A stretch of DNA of 64,000 nt from Asparagopsis taxiformis (lineage: Eukaryota; Rhodophyta; Florideophyceae; Bonnemaisoniales; Bonnemaisoniaceae): the NCBI GenBank assembly GCA_030407315.1, contig JALQPE010002165.1:26136-90135 (forward strand). Reading direction: 5' to 3'. The position numbers were made by a program, and so were the translations under genes. Below the pieces are notes generated by a model that was not told the DNA's origin, searched no databases, and saw only the letters and a list, made by a program, of their open reading frames with translations. Below, piece by piece: positions 29,891 through 41,745 of the stretch; position 1 is the stretch's first letter; the number at the start of each line of letters is the position of its first letter.

Positions 29891-32553
29891 CGTCGTGGAT
29901 GATGACACCGGTGTTGTATTTAATTTATCTCTTTGATAGAAGAACAAGCATGTCTTTTCAATATGTTTGCATTCCAAAACGCCACCGACTAGGCAGCACA
30001 ATTAACTTAACTGAGCGATAAACAATTCAATTTCCTCGTTAGAGCACTTTTAGCTCGCGAGGAAGAAGATAATGGAAAGCGCCCCCTATAGTTGTCGTTG
30101 ATTTCATTCCACGCAATTCTTGTAGGTCTTTTACTTTCACTGGCGTTCCAACGCAAGCATACGAGACGAGATGGACTGGCTGAAGATATAGCACTGATAT
30201 TCACCCTTTCTCCTTCGTACGGCTTGCCCAGCCCTCTTCCTATGTCGAATAATCTGCTCATGAACTGTTCGTTTTTCCACTTGCAGAACATTCCACCTTG
30301 TATAATCGTCCCAAACCGGAACGTTGATACCACCCAAACGTCAACCAGACAAGTAGTTGTTTAGGTTTTTTCAATGCAAGTTTGTCACCTTGCCTATTCC
30401 TGGTATCGAGATTGGTGTAATGCCTTGCGACTGGTCCATTTGGAATCATCAGCAAGCTACCATATGGTTGTTACCAGATTCTCCACCGAGGCAATCTACT
30501 CTCGAGAGCGAAACAAACTCGTGCCATCTCGACAATACCACTCGCTTGTTTGGTGTATCGGACGAAAGTGCACACCAGAAAATTCGCTCACCCAACGAGC
30601 CAGTTCTGTTCAAGCTTACATGAGACCATTCCTTACATTCGCGTGGAAACCAGAATCATTGATGATGAACTAGGTCGTTCCGATTGCTTAGCAAAGCAGT
30701 TAGGTAAATCTGGCGCAATATATGCATTGCAGTTTTATCGACATGATGATGATGACGAGAGCTGTGGCCCACCCGTCGCACAAGAAAACTTGACGTGCCG
30801 TCAAATATGAATCGGCAGATTCATGATCTAACCGGCACGTGAGTCACCGGTTACAGACGTTCAACGGTGAGGACCTTCTTCCGTCGCCTACAAATACGCT
30901 TACTTTTCATTCTTAGCTCCGACGTTTCTTTTCATATCCTGACGTTCCGGAAAGTTGGAAGGCGTCTTTAAACTATCGAGACCGCCAGAACCATTTACAT
31001 ATCTCATAAGAGAACGGCTTGCGCCTGCAACATCCTCACTCTTCGTCACTATTTAACTCATGGGCACTTGTGAGCCTCCATATTTGCCTAATTTGTAATC
31101 CCGGCTGAAGGGCATCGCTTGAGTTCTCCAAGGAAGAATTCATCATTTGGACTATGTTTCAATGCCCACACTGGAGGGGACGAGAGGACTAACCATGCGC
31201 GGTGTATGTACATGATACGACGAGGTGCGCAATGTGTGTCATTATACTGCGAGGAGAAGCGTTGGCGGGGGGGGGGGGGCTGTTGGGCCAGCCTCCTTTA
31301 TTGCTCGTGAGACATGATTAGATTACTGAAGTGCGTTTTCTATTTGAACTACTTGCTGGAAGCATGGAATAAACCCCGTTGGTGGTGGTCCACGACTACG
31401 ATCTAACTGGTAACTGTTTGCGAAGTTGGATTTGCGGTTTGCGACAGAAATAGCTCGTTTGCGTTTTGAGGGTTTTGTGATGATCCTCTCAGGAATGGAG
31501 GTTTCGAGCTAGTCGGCGTTGGCAGTCGATTCAATGTTTGCGTATCGTGCAGTTGTGAGTGTATCGAAAAGTGAAGCGGGATATTCGTCTGTGATGGAGT
31601 AGTATTCGCAATGGAATGAGAACAGAGCAGAGTCGCGTGCAATAGAGTCAGCGATGGAGGCATGTTATGAGTGGGTTTGGATGTGAAGAGCTCGTATCAG
31701 ACGAATTTTGCCATGGCGGCCGACGGGGTGGAGACCGAGGAATCGTATATGTGGTTCCAAGTTTGAGTCACTGACACCTGAAGCGTCTGGGCTGGAGTAA
31801 GGCGTACCGAGCGCCATCTGTCGAAAGGCAACGCGTCGCCCATTGTTTTTGACAACGCACGCTGAGACCGGAGTCATGATGAAATCACTATGGAGACTAT
31901 CGCACCTTCCCGCTTGCTTTTTTAGGTTATACATGGAAGAACCCATCCAGAAAGAATGAAAGGCTCCGTTCATTCTTTGGTCGTACGTGTTAGGACTTCT
32001 CGAAATGGGGAGGGGGTAGATGTCATTTCGGAATAGGTTGAGTAATGAACTGACGGCGGGGATAAGAGCAATTGTGTATGAGTGAGTGATGTCTTTGTAT
32101 TGGTGGTCGCTTAGGGGAATTGGTGTTGGGAGCATTTATGTTTGGTGGAAGGACCACATGCTACAACTGTTGCGCTCATGTGAGCACCCTCTTCTTTAGA
32201 GATTTGAATGGTTCGCCAGCGAAGATTGTGACTCTGTATTTGGACTGGCAATGAAATAGATACACCAAGAAGAACTATCAATCTCCTTCACGAACAACGA
32301 TGCCATTTGAGCGTGATGAGCATCCAGCTCAGCAAACATTGAGGGTCACCGTCGATTTGACCACCCAAAAGTTTTTCAATTTTCCGAAAATATTTCAAGG
32401 TATTGGGAAAGATCCGTAGACAAAGCTGTTCGATTGATACTCCATGTCAACTATCATCCGCTGATACTTTCCCTCCTCCCAGTCTCGGATCGGATTCAGT
32501 TTCCCGCCTACCGCTCCGTTATCGTCGTCTCATCCCTACATCAGCAAACCGCG
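29891..32553. other. Long gene-poor region
   Basis: No gene I can support. Open frames at 30007-30333 (-) and 31665-32135 (-, 156 codons) have no motif. A run of about 13 G lies near 31267-31279. This is the first long gap after the dense housekeeping block and marks the change to a gene-poor, repeat-rich landscape. Confidence 0.5.
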
Positions 32554-34407
32554 ATGGAATCATTAGACTCCGCCGATCAGCTCCCGCTTCTAGAGCTCCC
32601 TGACTCAGTCCTGCTCCGTATCTTTGCTCACTTATGCTGCCAGCCACCATCACCTTCTCTTCGACTCCATTTGCCGATCAAACAGCAGCCAGCTTTTGTG
32701 CTCTCACAATGCTGTCGTCATTTGCGCACTCTCTTCCATCAACATAATCTGCAAGTATTGGATGCTCGTCGCTCCTCTCATCCCGTCTTTGAGCTCGGTA
32801 CCTATGTTACACAAAATATGATCCCGCGTTCAACGACATTCACCGCTTTGCGTCATCCGGAGCGTCTCAAACGTCTCATCCAGATTGCCGGCCCCAATCT
32901 GCGGAAGCTGCACCTGCCAGACTTTCGAGAGACGACAACAGGAGTTGACGAACTATTAAGATGTGTGGATAAGTACGCTCCGCAGCTGGAGACTCTAACT
33001 TTTATTAACGATGACATCAAAATGGGCGGTGATACAGAGGATGACAGATCTCGTCAGTCTTATCTCCCAAAGCTCATCCCTAGGGTGAAAGACTTCACTG
33101 TTTATGATCCAGATAAGATCACTATGGCCATACTTGCCACCCGCCCGCAATCCGGTATGCGACGTCTTGTGATGCACGATATGCAAATAGACACGGGTGA
33201 AGTATTCGTACATCTTCTTGTGCAAGACATACTTCTTCCGCCGCCACGTTTGCACACCTTGGAAGTTTCGTTTGCAACGCCCACATCCGACCTATCCCTT
33301 CACGTTACGTATCTTTCACAAGCTATACAATGTCATGTCGATTTACGCGACGTAACTGTGCTGGAACGCACAAATGTTCTCGTGTCACACCCGTCCAATT
33401 CTTTCCCGACCAAGGCAGAGCTCAAAGCAATATTTGAAACGTTGATCGAAACGGTACGCCAAGTGAAGACAGGAGCTGGTCTTCCCGAGCCCACCGATTC
33501 CTCATCAGGCAGCAAAATATCTGATGGTACAGGTTTGGATCATGGAGGGCCGTTTGATCGGCTGGCCTTATTCTCTGCCCATTTCCAAACTCGCAACAAA
33601 GATATTTCCCTTATCGACATGGTACAACTTTTCAAGGGTCGCATAGGGCCGAATACCCTACTCGAGTTGGACTTTCAGGAGGCGCGTCTCATCTCGCCAC
33701 CAAAATCTTGTCCCTCACCTGAGCCATACTTTAGTGTGCTTCGTATCAGCAGTCATTCGGGGTTCTTGTATGAACTACCTGACAGCTACTTCCGCAACGT
33801 TGGTGAGATTTGCATTGGGATGAATACAATGTTTAAGACGGGAGTAACTGGCCGCTCCCAGATCTACGCTCCCAGTTACGATAACGTTCGTTCGGTGTGT
33901 GCGCGAGCCGGACACAATGTAACTATATTCCGTGCAGGCATGGGCCATGGATTTAGTGCCAACACATTAATACCATTGCGTGAATCGTTAGAGACGCTGT
34001 CGGACGTTGTGGCATGTTGCCCCAACATCAAATTACTGGAGATGTCGCAAAATCTGATCATAGCTGAGGAAGATGATTGGGTTCTGTTGGACTTGTTGTT
34101 CGACTCGGTGAGAAACATGGAAACGTTGAATCTAATTGATCCGCGCCCATTCCTGGAAGATCTTGCTATTGAAAAGGTATTTGAACATTTACCGAATCTT
34201 CTGGATGCCATTAAATCTCGTTGCCCGTTCCTACAGGTTATTCTGATGAGCAGGCCGATTGGACATGGAGTTGTTGGAAGACCGACGAAAGAAGCACTGG
34301 AAGAGGTACATGTCGCTCTACGGCGATTTTCGAACGCTAGGCCAGATGTTGATACAAGTGAGGTGATGCATGTCCTTACGTATTTTGAAGAGTTGGTTGG
34401 AAAGTAG
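32554..34407 (+). CDS. F-box protein with leucine-rich C-terminal region
   Basis: A 617-residue protein from MESLDSADQL (32554); a 40-codon upstream extension to 32434 is possible. The N-terminus LPLLELPDSVLLRIFAHLC (residues ~9-27) and the following ~45 residues ending CCRHLRTLFHQHNLQVLD match an F-box, which binds SKP1 in SCF ubiquitin ligases. The remainder has irregular leucine-rich motifs (NLRKLHLPDF, PQLETLTFINDD, MRRLVMHDM, NIKLLEMSQN, NMETLNLIDP) like many FBXL-type receptors of protists. The substrate is unknown. The frame is intact and intronless, although neighbouring sequence is repeat-rich. Confidence 0.7.
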   Translation: MESLDSADQLPLLELPDSVLLRIFAHLCCQPPSPSLRLHLPIKQQPAFVLSQCCRHLRTLFHQHNLQVLDARRSSHPVFELGTYVTQNMIPRSTTFTALRHPERLKRLIQIAGPNLRKLHLPDFRETTTGVDELLRCVDKYAPQLETLTFINDDIKMGGDTEDDRSRQSYLPKLIPRVKDFTVYDPDKITMAILATRPQSGMRRLVMHDMQIDTGEVFVHLLVQDILLPPPRLHTLEVSFATPTSDLSLHVTYLSQAIQCHVDLRDVTVLERTNVLVSHPSNSFPTKAELKAIFETLIETVRQVKTGAGLPEPTDSSSGSKISDGTGLDHGGPFDRLALFSAHFQTRNKDISLIDMVQLFKGRIGPNTLLELDFQEARLISPPKSCPSPEPYFSVLRISSHSGFLYELPDSYFRNVGEICIGMNTMFKTGVTGRSQIYAPSYDNVRSVCARAGHNVTIFRAGMGHGFSANTLIPLRESLETLSDVVACCPNIKLLEMSQNLIIAEEDDWVLLDLLFDSVRNMETLNLIDPRPFLEDLAIEKVFEHLPNLLDAIKSRCPFLQVILMSRPIGHGVVGRPTKEALEEVHVALRRFSNARPDVDTSEVMHVLTYFEELVGK

Positions 34408-34854
34408 TGTACTATATTATACTGAACAGCTATCATATAAAAACCTAACCATAGCATCAGGAATACACACTGTCAACAGGGATATATCTCGGCGGGAGGC
34501 ATTGAGTGTTGCAAGGAAAGCGCTTGTCTGGGGGATGAAGAGCACCTGTCAGACATAAATCTTCCAAGCTCAAGCTTACATCGGGTCTCATCTATTACAG
34601 TTTATAATCCAAAGCTTGGGCATTGGATGTGAATAGTGCATCTACCTCTTGCCTCGAGGATTATTTCAACATACCCTGGATAACCCGTAACAGCCAGAGA
34701 AAGTCGGCAAGGTCATCAAGAATCTTCACAATTTTTATTTGTAAACTGTACCTCGTAAAGGAGCCGATTGTATCGTTCGAATAGTTCTCAACTTACAGGG
34801 ATCCAACATCCTCTACTACCGACTGGAATACTCATCCAATGAAGTCCCCCCTAC
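34408..34854. other. Intergenic region
   Basis: 3' flank of the F-box gene and of the first small peptide gene. Nothing else recognised. Confidence 0.5.
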
Positions 34855-35061
34855 TTAGCATCTCCATTTTGCGCAAATACAATAGTCGTTATTGCGATTG
34901 GTATGTTGGTCCATGCAGTTAGCACATGTTGCAGCATGTACACTATCCACTGGTTGAGAACCTGTTTCTGTTTTCTCATTTCCCTTTTCGGCAGCACTTC
35001 CGACGGCGAACAACACAAAGACCAACAGGATGATGGCAAAAATGCGACTGCTGATAGACAT
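34855..35061 (-). CDS. Small secreted cysteine-rich peptide 1
   Basis: A 68-residue peptide starting MSISSRIFAIILLVFVLFAV. The first ~23 residues are a signal peptide with likely cleavage near GSAA/EKG. The mature part ends in CANC-x11-CIC-x4-C at the C-terminus. The second gene at 37398 has the same MSISSRI start, the same signal-peptide layout and exactly the same cysteine spacing, though the rest differs. That makes both genes convincing. A TATA core lies 105 bp upstream of the ATG (35166-35170). The five cysteines could make disulphides or bind metal. A secreted signal or defence peptide would fit, but function is unknown. Confidence 0.72.
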   Translation of the reverse strand: MSISSRIFAIILLVFVLFAVGSAAEKGNEKTETGSQPVDSVHAATCANCMDQHTNRNNDYCICAKWRC

Positions 35062-37397
35062 TCTTGAAAGGTAGATGTTCGATGGATACAACGTTCAATG
35101 CTTGTTAACGATGAGTGTGCTTCTTGCTCTCTGCTTTCTCATTTTCGAGCATTGGTGAGCTTCTCTTATACCAATTTAGAATCTCCCCTTTGCCTCGATT
35201 CGCTAGTTATGCCTATGCTAGTCACTCCAAAAGTGTATTCTATGTAGGAGTTTGTAAGATGGATAGCTTACAAAGGGGGTTGTCTGGAAATGAGGAAATT
35301 GTCGTATCGGCAAAACTTCTAACGGTGGAACTTAAATCCTCAAACAACGGTACTTATCTGTCCACTGTGCTCATACTTTCCGACAGGAGCAGATGGCATT
35401 CGTTCCATTTTTCGATTATGGAGGATTGGCAACAGTGTGATGATCAAGTATTCTTCTAAGAGGTGTTTTGAATGCCTGAAGAAAGCAGAAATGGTAGATG
35501 CAAGTTGCCTACAATTGAACTTATTCGTCGGAGGCTTTTGGGACTATCTTAGGTCTGCCAAACACGTTGGTACTGTGTGAATGGACAACGTTTACTTTCA
35601 AACACTACCCGTGTATGTATGCAAACACTCTCCCTTTACCCAACTTTACTGCAACGCGCACAAACGCACATACCGCTCTTTCTATCATAGAACGACAGCC
35701 ACATAGAACTTGGTGGAGGTACGAGAAATCAAAATTTAAGGCAGTCGATACTTTATTGCTTTTAAAACACCACCTCAGAATTACGAGTTGGAATGATGCC
35801 ACGCTTTTTACATGTTGTTACTCTTCCTCTGGTCACATGACTTGCACAATCGAGTTGCGCGACCATGCCGCGTCCCAGTCTGTAAATAATGACATCTCAG
35901 TAGTACATCATAAAAATAGTAAGAGTGGAGAGGTATCGCGTCTCAGTTCGCTAGCGATGAGATTGCTTTCTCTTCTCCAGCATCAGATGAGGTGGCACAA
36001 CATATGTATCTCATTGTGATATTGGCATGTTGCACATTCGTCCGAAACTGCTGGAAGGTGTACTCAGAACCACATATATGCTTCGTATTATCGCTCGACC
36101 CCCGCATATCTCCCCTTGTGACAATAGATAATCATTTTCTTGTGCCATCTCCGTCTTCTCGAAAGAGTGTAATGGAATTGGCTTGACGCAAGTTTTGTGT
36201 GTTGTCCCAATTTATTGCGAATCTCAAATCAAGATTCAACAGAGTAGGGGGCAACAAGTTGTCTTTTTCAGCCTCTATGAAACTTGTATGTTTACCCTCC
36301 TTTCTTTCAGGAGTGAATGGCAAAGAATATAAATTGTAAGCGAGACAAACATGTTGGACGAAGAATCGCAAAAAATATAGCGCAAAGGTCCAAGCTTAGA
36401 TCACTCTACATACCACATATTCAGACTTGCTTCAAAGGCATGCCCTTGATCACAGCTGATTTCTTTTCTCCTGGAAGGCACACATTTGTTAGCACGTTTG
36501 GAGATATGTTTCCTCATATGCCTTGTGGAACACTCTTTTCTTGAGCTTGGCATATATTCGTACAGCCAAGCACCATTCAATAGGTTGAAAACCAAAATGA
36601 CAATTCGAGCTTCGTTGTCATTTTGGTTTTGACGACTTGGAAAAAAAATGGCAGGATAGAGATTCACCGTTCCATTGCATATGTAAAATACATCTGGTTC
36701 CAGGATGCAACCGCAGACAAAAGTTTATCACCAGTCAACTACGTAGATTCTCCTTCACTCGATGAAAATCTTCGCGAAAAGTGTGCTCCGGTTTGTACTA
36801 GCCTCTTTGTATCAAAAAATAGGTTATGATTGGGTTCACTCGCATCTCGTTTAAAATTGAATGGACGTCAACGCAAAAAGAGGCTGAGATGTTAGCTTCT
36901 CTATTGGTCGAAATATTCCTCCAAATTGTATTTGTTTTTCCTTCCGCATTGTTCTGTAACAGCGCCAGGCAGGTTTAGATGTTTGTGGCTAGAAGGCATG
37001 CATGCAAACGGACATAATTTGTTCGCCAAGTGAACATAATGATCTTTCGAAACAACTGTATAGTCGCGTCTTTCAATGTAGAGATAGGCAGTATTATTTT
37101 CCTTGGCTCTCTTGTTCTTTACGATGTATAAAAATGCGTAATTCTTCTTGAAGAAAAATATGTCTACTAGGTGAAGACATGGTCTTGATAAGAAATACAG
37201 TACATGTCATTTTGTTTTGAATACTCTCTAATAGGCCTTAGTTTCTCACAAATGTTGCATGGAATTTTAATGTTGATTCATATCTCTGAATTAACGCTAG
37301 ACAATTAACCACAGTGATCTTCATGAATCATTTGGAAGCATAATTGAGCACATGTTCCGAATTGCTAGCAATTCGACAATTTCCTTGCTCGGGCTTC
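35062..37397. other. Gene-poor spacer between the two peptide genes
   Basis: 2.3 kb of AT-rich sequence. I searched by eye for further copies of the MSISSRI/CxxC peptide gene and found none. No other gene is supported. Confidence 0.4.
35166..35170 (-). promoter_or_regulatory. TATA core of secreted peptide 1
   Basis: TATAA on the minus strand (GGTATAAGAGA context), 105 bp from the start codon. The distance equals that in the paralogous gene. Confidence 0.5.
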
Positions 37398-37613
37398 CTA
37401 CGGACATATCCAGATTAAGCAGATGCAAGGCAGTCGAAGAGATTCTTCTAATTCTTCGGAGCAACTCGAGCAGTCCAGAGTCTTGGCATCCCCGAAAAGA
37501 TCAAGGGCATTGGAATCGTTAATAGATACCTCTTCTCCAGATGCTACGGCATTCACAATGAGAATACTCATGAGAATGAAGAAGACGACAGTAATTCTGG
37601 AAGAGATGGACAT
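37398..37613 (-). CDS. Small secreted cysteine-rich peptide 2
   Basis: A 71-residue peptide starting MSISSRITVVFFILMSILIV with a signal peptide probably cleaved after AVA. The mature part is acidic (GEEVSINDSNALDLFGDAKT) and ends CSSC-x11-CIC-x4-C-P. The cysteine spacing is identical to peptide 1, the first seven residues are identical and the TATA core is 105 bp upstream, as in peptide 1. The region between is highly diverged. That pattern, conserved leader and cysteine frame with a variable middle, is typical of rapidly evolving secreted peptides. Function unknown. Confidence 0.72.
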   Translation of the reverse strand: MSISSRITVVFFILMSILIVNAVASGEEVSINDSNALDLFGDAKTLDCSSCSEELEESLRLPCICLIWICP

Positions 37614-39866
37614 AATTTGAGGCTGAAGCGGATAAAGTTTGACAGTGAAGATGCGAGGTGAAGCTGGTTCGATGTAGGCAGTTCAAGGCTTAATCAGATT
37701 CCCCCGGGATCACAGTATTTATACAAAGCACGAAGCTCCTGCAGCAAAAATGCAGCAGCACACGAACGACGAAATTCACTCAAAAGACTTGGAAAGACAA
37801 TGAACCCCAAGAAAACCTACTAGTATGACTGATATTCCATCACGGTGGATACTGACACCATACGTTCCACATACAAAGAGTTTTACGAAAGGAGTTACAT
37901 AACCGTTCTGCAGCACGCCACTGGTAAAATGAGAATATAGGACTGTGTGTTCTTCGTGTTTGCAAAGAATAGAGTTGGGCAGCGAATTGCAGAATTGGTA
38001 CAGTTTTCTCGATATCGCCTTTCACTCTCTGATTTTCAAGATAAAGGTGCTGAGATTATATTGACAGAGCAAACGCAAAGGCACAATTTTAGAAGAAGCT
38101 GAGCGTTTATAATTGTGCGGAATTAAACACCGGGAACGGTGAATAAAGAGTTCTATTTTAGGCGTATCATACCAACTCTTTAGCTGTTACAATCTCGTGA
38201 TTTGTCCCATGGACATGCTGCCTATAAGAGGGCAACAATGTCGTTTCCTGCGCAGATTTGAAGATCATAGCATTTGGTCTGAGTCAGTGTGACGATATTG
38301 AAAGATTTCTATCCCAAAATTCTTGTCATCCTTTGTCGCACACATCTGGCAAGCGTGTAGCAATAGACATGACAAGCTTGGAAATCTTGTGAATGCGAGT
38401 ATTAGGTATCGCACTGTCAGAACTGTAAATTGTTGGAAACTATGGTGGGTTTGGAAAACGCTGGCAAATTGAAATTTGAGGATGGACTGCACAATACACA
38501 CAATAGAAGACTATCTATGTGCCATATAAGTATCATGAGGATTAACACACGTGCGTTGTTAAAATAAGTGCTCACGCTCGCCTCGTAAGAGTCGAATCGC
38601 GTGGCACTGAGCATTTGGCTGATGTTGTAAATTGCGTGGGGCGTCAACGCTGTGATTCACTGTATTGTGTTGAGCTGGAATATTAATGGTGGCCGATATG
38701 TTTGCTCTGGTAACGGTTTCAGAGGAAAGAATGAAGAGTGAAAGTCTCTCAAGACAGTTTTCAACGCACAAGGTTTTGCTTTGCTGGATGCTCAAGCGTA
38801 GAAATATGGGCGCATGCGTGCGACACGCTCAGCTTCGGGCGGAGCGTCGTTGAACATTCTGACGCTCTTCAGTCATATCGAGACATGGCCGGGGGAAGCG
38901 AGCGCAGCAGGATCATTTCTTTTCTGCTCCAAGTCTGCAACTGAGGCTTTACATTTGATTAGTCCACTTGTTGATATAGTTGCCGATGTTGTTTGGTGAT
39001 TGCTGTTGAGCAAGCACATCTCACTTTTCGTGGAACAGCCTCCAGTAGCTCCAGCTTGTCACGCCATCTAAAAGAGTGTGATGTCACTGCAGCAAGACTA
39101 GACCAGGTTTCATATTCTCCGGAAGCTGACGCTGCACCGGTGCATACAACAGAGAACGCAACTTTACTTATTTCGAAGAACCAATCTCATTCTGACGGTT
39201 GCTGCAGAAATCAAATCCTTTCAAGTTGCGGTCCCCATCGCGCTAGGCTGATATTTTCTTCCCCGGCCCGAGAGAGTTAATTCTCCGACATGCTCCAACC
39301 AATTAACTTGCTCTATATCACTGGACCATATAATCTCATTCGACAAAGGAAACCCTGGACCTGCCCTTCGCTTAGCAAATGCAGTTGGGTTTACTGTAAG
39401 CCATCTCGTTCAGCTGGTGCTAAACTTGTCTCTAGATAAGAGCCTTCCCGAAAACAACAGGGCTAGTAGCCATTAACCCATTACAGTTTCTAGGTTTCAA
39501 CTTTATGAGCGAAATTCGCAATCTGATAGGGAGAAAACGCCAATTCCATCCGAATTTGTCGCAGAGTATGATGAATTCCACCTCGATGAACCGTCCCCCG
39601 AAGATGCTTGTCTAGCCCCCCGAGTAACCCACAAAATTATCAAGCTTACAGTGGCACGAAACGGTTGCCGTCAGCTGGTTGATCAAATTGCAAGAACGTA
39701 TTTCACCACACGTCAGTTTGGTGAGATCATCGATGGAAAATAGACCTAATACTGAGCGTTAAATCTTGTCTTGAGACTATTTATTCCGCTCGTATCTATT
39801 GTTGAAGAACCCCTCTCCGTTCGATTCTGTTCGACATAGATTGCATGAGGAACGACTACACTTCTA
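37614..39866. other. Gene-poor region before the Tc1 elements
   Basis: No supported gene. The sequence is AT-rich with scattered short frames lacking motifs. Confidence 0.45.
37718..37723 (-). promoter_or_regulatory. TATA box of secreted peptide 2
   Basis: TATAAA on the minus strand (GTATAAATA context), its near edge 105 bp from the ATG at 37613. Confidence 0.55.
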
Positions 39867-41069
39867 CAGTGCGCGACACTTCTATAAATCACCCCCACAT
39901 TTTGCGATTGCTCACTCAACATGAACAGCAACTCACATTCCGACTGCGTCTAATGAATGAGTAGGCCAAATCCATTACGACGCACGTTCTATTCCTCCAA
40001 AAAGAGCCGTTCAGGCGAGTGCAGCGGGACGTTAATTTATTCTCAGTGCGACATTTCTATAAATCAGGTCCAAAAAAACGGTCATCATCCAAGAATGAAC
40101 GGATCATTTGGCATGAAACTTCGAGGATAGATAAACAGAGGTCGGTTGGTAAGACTCACTATCCCAACTGGGTGTATTTTCGATTTCAAAATGCCCCGAG
40201 GTGTGGTTCTCACCGAGAAAGAGAGGGGTGAGATACTTGGAATGTGGCGGTGTGGGAAGTCAAAATCTTTCATTGCAAAAGTGCTGGGACGATCTAGGGG
40301 TGTAGTGACAAGCTTTTTAAAGAATACAGAGGGGTACGGAACGATAATGAGGCGCCCAAAACCGAAAAAAATGTCGAGGAGGACAATGATGCAGGTTTTG
40401 AGGCAAGCTTCATTAGGAAATGACACATCTAGCTCGCTCAAAAAAGTCTTCAACCTGACCTGTAGCGTTCGTACTGTACAACGCTTATTGCACAATGAAT
40501 GCAATCTGCAATATAGAAAGATGAAATGTGCACCAATGCTTCAGGAAAGACATATTGCTCGCAGAATTTCTTTTGCATCGCAATTCGCCCATTGGAGGGG
40601 AGAAGAATGGGGAAAAGTGATATTCAGCGATGAAAAAAAGTTCAATCTAGATGGTCCAGATGGTTTTGCCTACTATTGGCATGATTTGCGCAAAGAGGAA
40701 CGGGTTTTTTCGAAAAGGCAACAAGGGGGTAAGTCTGTCATGGTTTGGGGAGCATTTTCGTCAAGAGGTACCATGCAAAAACGCATGATAAAAGTGCTGA
40801 AGGGAAGAGGACAGACGACGAAGTATTGACATACCTCCATCTGGCGTTTGGAATGTATTCAATGCTCCTGATTTATAGAAATGTCGCACTGACAATAAAT
40901 TAACGTCCCGCTGCACTCGCCTGAACAGCTCTTTTTGGAGGAATAGAACGTGCGTCGTAATGGATTTGGCCTACTCATTCATTGGACGCAGTCGGAATGT
41001 GAGTTGCTGTTCATGTTGAGTGAGCAATCGCAAAATGTGGGGGTGATTTATAGAAGTGTCGCGCACTTG
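39867..41069. mobile_element. Tc1/mariner element 1 (non-autonomous), with IR/DR-type ends
   Basis: About 1.2 kb bounded by TA dinucleotides (39865-39866 and 41070-41071), the expected target duplication. Terminal inverted repeats of about 203 bp lie at 39867-40069 and 40866-41069, nearly perfect. Each TIR has an outer motif GTGCGCGACACTTCTATAAA and an inner, direct copy GTGCGACATTTCTATAAATC, an arrangement like the IR/DR transposase sites of Sleeping Beauty. The internal transposase gene is truncated. The close match of the TIRs suggests fairly recent insertion or movement by a partner enzyme. Confidence 0.88.
40191..40829 (+). pseudogene. Tc1-like transposase, C-terminally truncated
   Basis: A 212-codon frame from MPRGVVLTEKERG (40191). 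It has the N-terminal paired-like helix-turn-helix region (SFIAKVLGRSRGVVTSFLKN) and the start of the DDE domain, IFSDEKKFNLDGPDGFAYYW, with the first catalytic Asp. It then reads through VMVWGAFSSRG into unrelated sequence and stops 37 bp before the right TIR. The segment with the second Asp and the final Glu is deleted, so the protein cannot be active. The frame up to that point has no stops, so the deletion is probably young. Confidence 0.85.
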
Positions 41070-41276
41070 TACTTGTTTCGACCTGAACATTGATGACATG
41101 TTTGACGTAGAGCACCAGATACAAATTACAAAAATACGAAATATTTTAGAAAATAGTGTGAAGAAGAGAGGTTTGTTCTTTCATGAGTAGGAGTGGGAAT
41201 TGCATCTCCGCCGGTTAGAACAGTTTAAGAAGACTATAATATTGTGTTTATGCAAGTGTAGAATTGCTGTAAGCAT

Positions 41277-41510
41277 ATACAGTGCGGACAGAAATTATAA
41301 GACAACCTCAAACATTTGCACTGCTCTGCACTGCGAAGCGCTTTTTACACGCAGTATCCGCATGTGCGCCGCTGTGCGTGATTTGACTTGAGTGGGATAT
41401 ACTGTTTTACGCGCGCTCTTTCCCGAAACTGTGGACCGAGGACGTGGGCGATATCGAACGGCAAACAATTATAGGACAACTCAGCTTATTTTAACATTTG
41501 CGAGGTGGAG
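41277..41510. mobile_element. Solo left arm of a third Tc1-like element
   Basis: Starts TACAGTGCGGACAGAAATTA and matches the left end of element 2 (41744 onward) for about 120 bp, including CTGCACTGCGAAG and GTGCGCCG. An inner motif ACAATTATAGGACAACTC lies near 41467. No right end or transposase is attached, so it is a fragment, inserted next to element 1. Confidence 0.65.
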
Positions 41511-41745
41511 CATGTAGTATAATGCAATGTATGATGCTTGGCGTTTCGCTATTGGCCGCCGTCCTTATCTGAGGATTCCACAGCAGTCAAGGTCTCCCGA
41601 CCACTCAATGCGTATTCACTATTTCACCTGCACATCTGTACATTACTAACCGGTGGAACTACTGGCTGACCAACGGTCCATAATGTTGTTGAGTAATTCT
41701 AACTCTATCATAAAACATCCTTCTCCGTGTAGTTTTATTGGCTTA

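Noticed and set aside
31665..32135. 156-codon minus-strand frame as a gene
   Set aside because: No recognisable motif, average spacer composition, no paralogue in the window and no promoter signal.
38265..38501. Possible third member of the MSISSRI peptide family (MSIATRL nearby)
   Set aside because: The frame after MSIATRL stops within about 14 codons, there is no signal peptide and the cysteine pattern is absent.
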